Assembly (NCBI GenBank): GCA_900548815.1
Contig: URLR01000041.1
Coordinates: 1-17,925 of the forward strand
DNA: 17,925 nt
Reading direction: 5' to 3'
Source: an uncultured Collinsella sp.
GTDB taxonomy: Bacteria; Actinomycetota; Coriobacteriia; Coriobacteriales; Coriobacteriaceae
Of the stretch, positions 14,920-17,925 are shown piece after piece. Under the pieces are notes generated by a model. The model saw only the letters and a list, made by a program, of their open reading frames with translations, did no database searches and was not told the DNA's origin. The translations under genes and the position numbers were made by a program. Within the stretch, counting starts at the first letter, position 1, and each line of letters begins with the position of its first letter.

Positions 14920-15720
14920 ATGGGACTTTTCACTGGTAAGACCGTGATCGTCACCGGTGGCGGCAAGGCCACGCTTAAGGACGGTTCCGCTGGCTCCATC
15001 GGCTACGGCATCGATATCGCTTTTGCCAAGGAGGGCGCGAACCTCGTCATCACCGGCCGCAACGTCGCTAAGCTCGAGGCCGCCAAGGAGTCTCTCGAGG
15101 CCGAGTACGGTGTCAAGGTTCTGCCTGTTCAGGCCGATGTCTCGGCTGGTCAGGACAACGAGGCCGTCGTCCAGAACGTCATCGACAAGGCCATTGAGGA
15201 GTTCGGCCGCATCGACGCTGTCGTCAACAATGCTCAGGCCAGCGCCTCGGGCGTGACCATCGCCGATCACACCATGGACCAGTTTAACCTGGCCATTTAC
15301 TCCGGTCTGTATGCTACCTATCTGTACATGCAGAAGGCCTATCCGCACCTGAAGGAGACCAAGGGCTCCGTGGTCAACTTTGCCTCGGGCGCCGGCCTGT
15401 TTGGCAACTATGGCCAGTGCAGCTATGCTGCCGCCAAGGAGGGCATCCGCGGCCTGACCCGCGTTGCCGCCAACGAGTGGGGCAAGGACGGCATCAACGT
15501 CAATATCGTTTGCCCGCTTGCTTGGACCGCTGCGCTCGAGAACTTCCAGGATGCTTACCCCGAGGCTTTCAAGGCCAACGTCCACATGCCGCCGGCAGGC
15601 CACTACGGCGACGTCGAGAAGGAGATCGGCCGCGTGGTCGTTCAGCTCTGCGGTCCCGACTTTAAGTACATGAACGGCGAGACCGTCACCCTCGAGGGTG
15701 GCATGGGCCAGCGGCCGTAG
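14920..15720 (+). CDS. Short-chain dehydrogenase/reductase (SDR)
   Basis: This 266-residue protein is a classical SDR oxidoreductase that uses NAD(P)H; the substrate cannot be told. The nucleotide loop is extended: TGGG at 12-15 then 'GSAGSIGYG' (22-30), an insertion of about eight residues in the usual TGxxxGIG. The NNAG motif reads NNAQ (103-106). The catalytic Ser156, Tyr169 and Lys173 (SYAAAK) are intact, and the C-terminal 'GETVTLEGGMG' matches the family's 'VDGG' end. It is clearly not the Collinsella 7-beta-hydroxysteroid dehydrogenase as I remember it. Codon use is strongly biased (AAG, GTC, GCT, ATC), unlike its neighbours, suggesting high expression. The ATG follows AAAGGA at 6 nt. 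Structured element B begins 2 nt after its stop. Confidence 0.9.
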   Translation: MGLFTGKTVIVTGGGKATLKDGSAGSIGYGIDIAFAKEGANLVITGRNVAKLEAAKESLEAEYGVKVLPVQADVSAGQDNEAVVQNVIDKAIEEFGRIDAVVNNAQASASGVTIADHTMDQFNLAIYSGLYATYLYMQKAYPHLKETKGSVVNFASGAGLFGNYGQCSYAAAKEGIRGLTRVAANEWGKDGINVNIVCPLAWTAALENFQDAYPEAFKANVHMPPAGHYGDVEKEIGRVVVQLCGPDFKYMNGETVTLEGGMGQRP

Positions 15721-15722
15721 GA

Positions 15723-15934
15723 GTTACGGCGTTTTACCAAACGCCGTAACGGGCCGACGCTGCGCGGTCACCAGAGCGACAATTTGTCATTCAAAGAGGG
15801 CGGCATGACCAGAAGGTCTATGCCGCCCTCTTTTCATGCCAACTTGTTCGCTCTGGCGACCGCTCGCTGACGTTGCCAGAGCATCGGCGTTGCCTTTGTT
15901 GATGTAGTCGTTGGGGACGTTCTTAAATGACTAG
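15723..15934 (+). repeat. Structured intergenic element, copy B (after the SDR gene)
   Basis: Second copy of the element at 12651. Hairpin gttacggcgttt / aaacgccgtaac (15723-15750), conserved ccgacgctgcgcgg, long stem 15764-15782 with 15844-15863 (again 19 and 20 bases with one mismatch and one bulge), a 2x2 internal loop, a 6-bp stem with one mismatch (15785-15790 with 15836-15841), an 11-bp apical stem (15796-15806 with 15820-15830), one bulged T, gacc/ggtc and an AGAA loop, then conserved cgctcgctgac and catcggcgtt, and the GGGGAC hairpin. The apical stem is followed by cttttc and may terminate the SDR transcript. Stem sequences differ from copy A but pairing is kept. Confidence 0.8.
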
Positions 15935-16064
15935 TCGAAGGGGACACTCTTGCCGGCACTTGGGGACAGTCCCTGAGTGTCGGCAGATTGGGACACTCCT
16001 TTGCAAGATGGCGTTGAAGACTGTCCCCGACGGCTAGTCGTTTAAGAACGTCCCTAACGACTAG
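15904..16064. repeat. Cluster of REP-like GGGAC units, ends inverted
   Basis: A plus-strand unit (hairpin 15905-15912 with 15926-15933) and an inverted unit (16034-16042 with 16056-16064) flank about 100 bp. Inside are further GGGAC cores: 15940-15945, 15962-15967 (part of gggacagtccc, a small palindrome) and 15990-15994 on the plus strand, and 16023-16028 on the minus. Together with the end units (15913-15918, 16050-16054) this makes six cores in ~160 bp. The flanking tagtcg precedes two of the plus-strand units. The arrangement suggests serial insertion or duplication of a REP family. It occupies most of the space between element B and the tgt promoter; no gene is seen. Confidence 0.68.
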
Positions 16065-16115
16065 TTGTTTAATGCGCCAGTTTCTGTCGAGTCGGTGCTC
16101 CTTGCGGGTTGCCCG

Positions 16116-16121
16116 TATAAT
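16116..16121 (+). promoter_or_regulatory. Promoter -10 box of tgt
   Basis: A consensus TATAAT would start RNA near 16128, with AAGGAG at 16144-16149 and the tgt ATG at 16159. The -35 region is poor. It lies 51 bp beyond the repeat cluster. Confidence 0.6.
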
Positions 16122-16158
16122 GGTTTGCGTATGAACCGCAACCAAGGAGTTCCAGTTT

Positions 16159-17298
<1,140 letters not shown>

Positions 17299-17346
17299 GA
17301 GCGGCGCGTGCGCTTGCAGAGCGCGGGCAACGGCAAGGGGCGAGCG

Positions 17347-17380
17347 GCGGCCGGTCGTCACATTTGCTGACACCGGCCGC
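17347..17380 (+). other. GC-rich stem-loop after tgt
   Basis: A perfect 9-bp stem (gcggccggt / accggccgc) encloses 16 bases that can form a smaller gtca/tgac stem. It has no T tract. It lies 49 bp after the tgt stop and may protect the 3' end of the message. Confidence 0.45.
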
Positions 17381-17447
17381 ACGACCGCTGACCGATAGCT
17401 TGCAAGCACTTGATGCATCGTGGGTACCATACCGAATAGTTGATGTT

Positions 17448-17495
17448 CGGGCGGGTGTTTGACGCATGGCGTCGACCCCGCCCGTTTTCTTTTTC
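17448..17495 (+). terminator. Rho-independent terminator downstream of tgt
   Basis: The outer stem cgggcggg / cccgcccg and the inner stem gacgc / gcgtc around atg are followed by ttttcttttt. It lies 15 bp before the next gene, whose ribosome site begins at 17501, so it may also work as an attenuator in that gene's leader. Confidence 0.88.
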
Positions 17496-17510
17496 TCGAT
17501 AGGAGCACCC

Positions 17511-17876
17511 ATGATTAAGAATGAGAACGTCGAGGGCGAGCCGGCCTACGACGAGACGTATCGGCGTGGCCCCGTGGTCATGCGCGGCCCCATGATTCCT
17601 AAGGACAACACCTACGCCAACCTGCTGGCGCCCGAGGAGTCGACCGACTGGCTGCATGCCGATCCGTGGCGCGTACTGCGCATCCAGGCCGAGTTTGTCG
17701 ATGGCTTTGGCGCACTTGCCGAGTTAGGGCCTGCGGTGACCATCTTCGGTAGTGCCCGCACGCCCAAGACGGACCCGGCCTACAAGGCGGCGCGCACGGT
17801 CGGCCGTAAGATTGCCCAGCGCGGCGTGGCGGTTATCACCGGTGGCGGCCCCGGCATCATGGAAGCGGCCAACAGG
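17511..17876 (+). CDS. LOG family (TIGR00730-type) Rossmann protein, 3' end missing
   Basis: Only the first 122 codons are genomic. The protein starts MIKNENVEG after an AGGAG (17501-17505) at 5-nt spacing. A ~75-residue N-terminal region leads into 'AVTIFGSART' and 'GVAVITGGGPGIMEAANR', the first strands and glycine-rich loop of the LOG/lysine-decarboxylase-like fold. Characterised relatives are nucleotide 5'-monophosphate phosphoribohydrolases (cytokinin-activating LOG or PpnN types). The PGGxGTxxE active-site motif would follow but is lost. Read-through into the adapter adds LSLIHISEPTRRTPI, a known signature of untrimmed Nextera sequence, which must not be taken as protein. Confidence 0.88.
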
Positions 17877-17925
17877 CTGTCTCTTATACACATCTCCGAG
17901 CCCACGAGACGGACTCCTATCTCGT
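17877..17925 (-). other. Illumina Nextera adapter remnant (artefact)
   Basis: This is the exact reverse complement of bases 1-49: mosaic end (ctgtctcttatacacatct), read-2 adapter, i7 index ggactcct and the start of P7. It is not genomic and truncates the last gene. Confidence 0.97.

Noticed and set aside
15904..16064. A small CRISPR array
   Set aside because: The GGGAC units are short, irregularly spaced and on both strands, with no constant repeat or spacer lengths and no cas genes.

Overview
The window is one whole assembled contig of bacterial DNA, GC-rich by eye (about 60%). Its content best fits a gut Coriobacteriia genome, most likely Collinsella or a close relative: a class III fructose-1,6-bisphosphatase, a QueH-type queuosine enzyme, DegV, GtrA and DUF4430 proteins. 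That placement is inference from gene content, not a database match. Both ends are artificial. Bases 1-49 and 17877-17925 are the same Illumina Nextera read-2/P7 adapter in opposite orientations, including one i7 index. The first gene is therefore cut at its 5' side and the last at its 3' side.

Layout. Left: the C-terminal part of a DUF4430 surface protein (+), then two facing terminators. A minus-strand block follows: fbp (class III) and two tandem GtrA-type membrane proteins. Then come a DegV lipid-binding protein (+), an acidic-tailed TIM-barrel protein (-), a 56-residue single-span membrane protein (+), an RsmB/NOP-type RNA methyltransferase (-) and a divergent methionyl-tRNA-synthetase-like enzyme (-). 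To the right are a DUF3267 zincin-like membrane protein (+), queH (+), queA (+), a tail-anchored coiled-coil protein (-), a short-chain dehydrogenase (+), tgt (+) and a truncated LOG-family protein (+). No rRNA, tRNA, CRISPR array or complete transposase was seen.

Three genes (queH, queA, tgt) belong to tRNA queuosine modification. Tgt exchanges base 34 of the tRNA, QueA adds the epoxycyclopentane ring and QueH reduces epoxyqueuosine. With the RNA methyltransferase and the synthetase-like protein, the right half has a strong translation/tRNA theme.

The most unusual content is intergenic. Two copies of a ~210-bp element begin 0-2 nt after the stop codons of queA and the dehydrogenase. Primary sequence diverges in the stems, yet a long bulged stem-loop keeps the same geometry through at least seven compensatory base-pair changes. 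Each copy ends in a hairpin with a GGGGAC loop. Related hairpins form a near-perfect 34-bp inverted pair before queH and a cluster of six GGGAC cores before tgt. These look like REP/REPIN-type non-autonomous elements, and several overlap stop codons of neighbouring genes.
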